A stretch of DNA of 7,633 nucleotides, from NCBI GenBank assembly GCA_000715855.1, contig KL571249.1, positions 25,535-33,167 of the forward strand, read 5' to 3'. The position numbers and the translations under genes are program-made. How positions within the stretch are numbered: position 1 is the stretch's first letter; the number at the start of each line of letters is the position of its first letter. The stretch comes from Actinoplanes liguriensis (GTDB lineage Bacteria; Actinomycetota; Actinomycetes; Mycobacteriales; Micromonosporaceae). Below the pieces are notes generated by a model. It saw only the letters and a list, made by a program, of their open reading frames with translations, was not told the origin of the DNA and did no database searches. Below, in pieces: positions 7,079 through 7,633 of the stretch.

Positions 7079-7100
7079 CTGTCTCTTATACACGAGACAG
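7079..7100. other. Internal fused Nextera adapter remnant (misjoin)
   Basis: CTGTCTCTTATACAC (7079-7093) is the first 15 bases of the inverted Tn5 mosaic end. It is followed directly by GAGACAG (7094-7100), the last seven bases of the mosaic end in the opposite direction. The 9 bases on the two sides (GGACCAGCT and GCCCAGCTC) are not a target duplication, so this is an adapter-adapter chimera joined during library preparation or assembly, not a transposon. It puts a TAA (7088-7086) in the EAL gene and replaces part of it. Confidence 0.95.
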
Positions 7101-7615
7101 GCCCAGCTCGGTGAGGATGTCGGCGACCTGCGCGGCGTAGTCGGCGTTGTGCAGCTCCTTGGGCGACAGGTTCACCGACATCCAGATGTCGTGACCGTCG
7201 GCCAGCCAGTCGGCGAGCTGCCGGCACGCGTTCTCCAGCACCCAGGCGCCGATCCGGTTGATCAGGCCGGACTCCTCGGCGACCGGGATGAACTCGTCCG
7301 GCCGGACCGGGCCCAGCTCCGGATGCGTCCAGCGGAGCAGCGCCTCACAGCCCACCGGCCGCATCGACGGCAGCGCCACCACCGGCTGGAACACCAGGCG
7401 CAGCTGGTCGCGGTCGATCGCGTGGCGCAGCTCGCCGGTGAGCGTGCCCCGGCGGCGCAGCAGCTCGTCGTAGTTCGCCTGGTACTGCTCGACCCGGTTC
7501 TTGCCGCGCTGCTTGGCGTAGCGCAGGGCCAGGTCGGCGTCGTGCAGCAGCTCGCCGGTGGACGCCACGCCGACGCTGGCGGAGAGGAAGATCTGGCCGC
7601 CGTCCACGTCATACG
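7086..7615 (-). CDS. GGDEF-EAL protein, N-terminal fragment (end of GGDEF plus first half of EAL)
   Basis: The frame enters from the right edge, so the start and the GGDEF motif itself lie outside the window. Residues from GGQIFLSASVGVAS to LLHDADLALRYAKQRGKNRVEQY are the typical C-terminal end of a GGDEF (diguanylate cyclase) domain. A short helical linker (ANYDELLRRRGTLTGEL) leads into the EAL domain: LRLVFQPVV, the signature EALLRW with its catalytic Glu, PDEFIPVAEESGLI, and MSVNLSPKEL with the metal-binding Asn. Genuine sequence ends at ELG (7101-7109); the following LSRV and stop are adapter. Compared with other EAL proteins, about 20-25 residues including the conserved Glu of the EITE-like motif are missing before the 7078 fragment. 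GTG 7607, the first possible start codon in the frame, is internal to the domain. It is probably a bifunctional or composite c-di-GMP turnover protein, and sensory domains, if any, are not visible. Confidence 0.9.
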
Positions 7616-7633
7616 CTGTCTCTTATACACATC
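7616..7633. other. Nextera/Tn5 mosaic-end adapter at right contig edge
   Basis: CTGTCTCTTATACACATC is the inverted Tn5 mosaic end without its last T. It marks the end of a library fragment, and the coding sequence of the GGDEF-EAL gene stops being genomic at base 7615. Confidence 0.97.

Noticed and set aside
7079..7100. Inverted repeat as a possible transposon end or insertion scar
   Set aside because: The bases are exact Nextera mosaic-end pieces, there is no transposase or 9-base target duplication, and the same adapter occurs at both contig ends.

Overview
The window is a 7.6 kb piece of a very GC-rich actinobacterial chromosome. Codon third positions are almost all G or C, GTG starts are common, and the branched-chain amino acid genes run ilvB-ilvN-ilvC. 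The IlvB and IlvC sequences look closest to Micromonosporaceae (Actinoplanes/Micromonospora-like); that placement is from memory of the families, not from a search. Both ends of the window are Illumina Nextera (Tn5 mosaic-end) adapter, and a fused adapter remnant lies at 7079-7100. The sequence is therefore an untrimmed assembly contig, and the gene truncations at its ends are technical.

Layout, left to right. (1) 23-1222, minus strand: 400 codons of an FAD/NAD(P)-binding oxidoreductase of the NAD_binding_9 type, cut at its C-terminus by the left adapter. (2) 1223-1344: a divergent promoter region with an operator-like inverted repeat. (3) 1345-2610, plus strand: an unrecognised soluble 421-aa protein, probably translated from a leaderless mRNA. 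(4) 2611-2949: a convergent intergenic region with two GC-rich hairpins, a G-quadruplex motif, an AT-rich patch and the ilvC terminator. (5) 6523 down to 2950, minus strand: the complete ilvBNC unit, consisting of promoter, 9-codon leader peptide, attenuator-type hairpins, ilvB, ilvN (4-base overlap with ilvB), ilvC and a T-tailed terminator. (6) 7615 down to 6528, minus strand: the end of a GGDEF domain plus an EAL domain of a cyclic-di-GMP protein, open at the right edge and broken by the internal adapter.

IlvB and IlvN form acetohydroxyacid synthase, and IlvC carries out the next step of valine, isoleucine and leucine synthesis. The leader appears to tie their transcription to the supply of charged Val/Leu tRNA. 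The ilv promoter lies inside the last codons of the EAL gene upstream. The 5' end of ilvB is abnormal: a 24-codon ORF that looks like the native IlvB N-terminus ends one frame away from the rest of the gene. This is either a one-base sequencing error or a genuine coupled upstream ORF.

I see no CRISPR array, tRNA, rRNA, insertion sequence or prophage, and no novel multi-gene system. The points most worth checking are the ilvB leader and start, the divergent operator, and the adapter artefacts.
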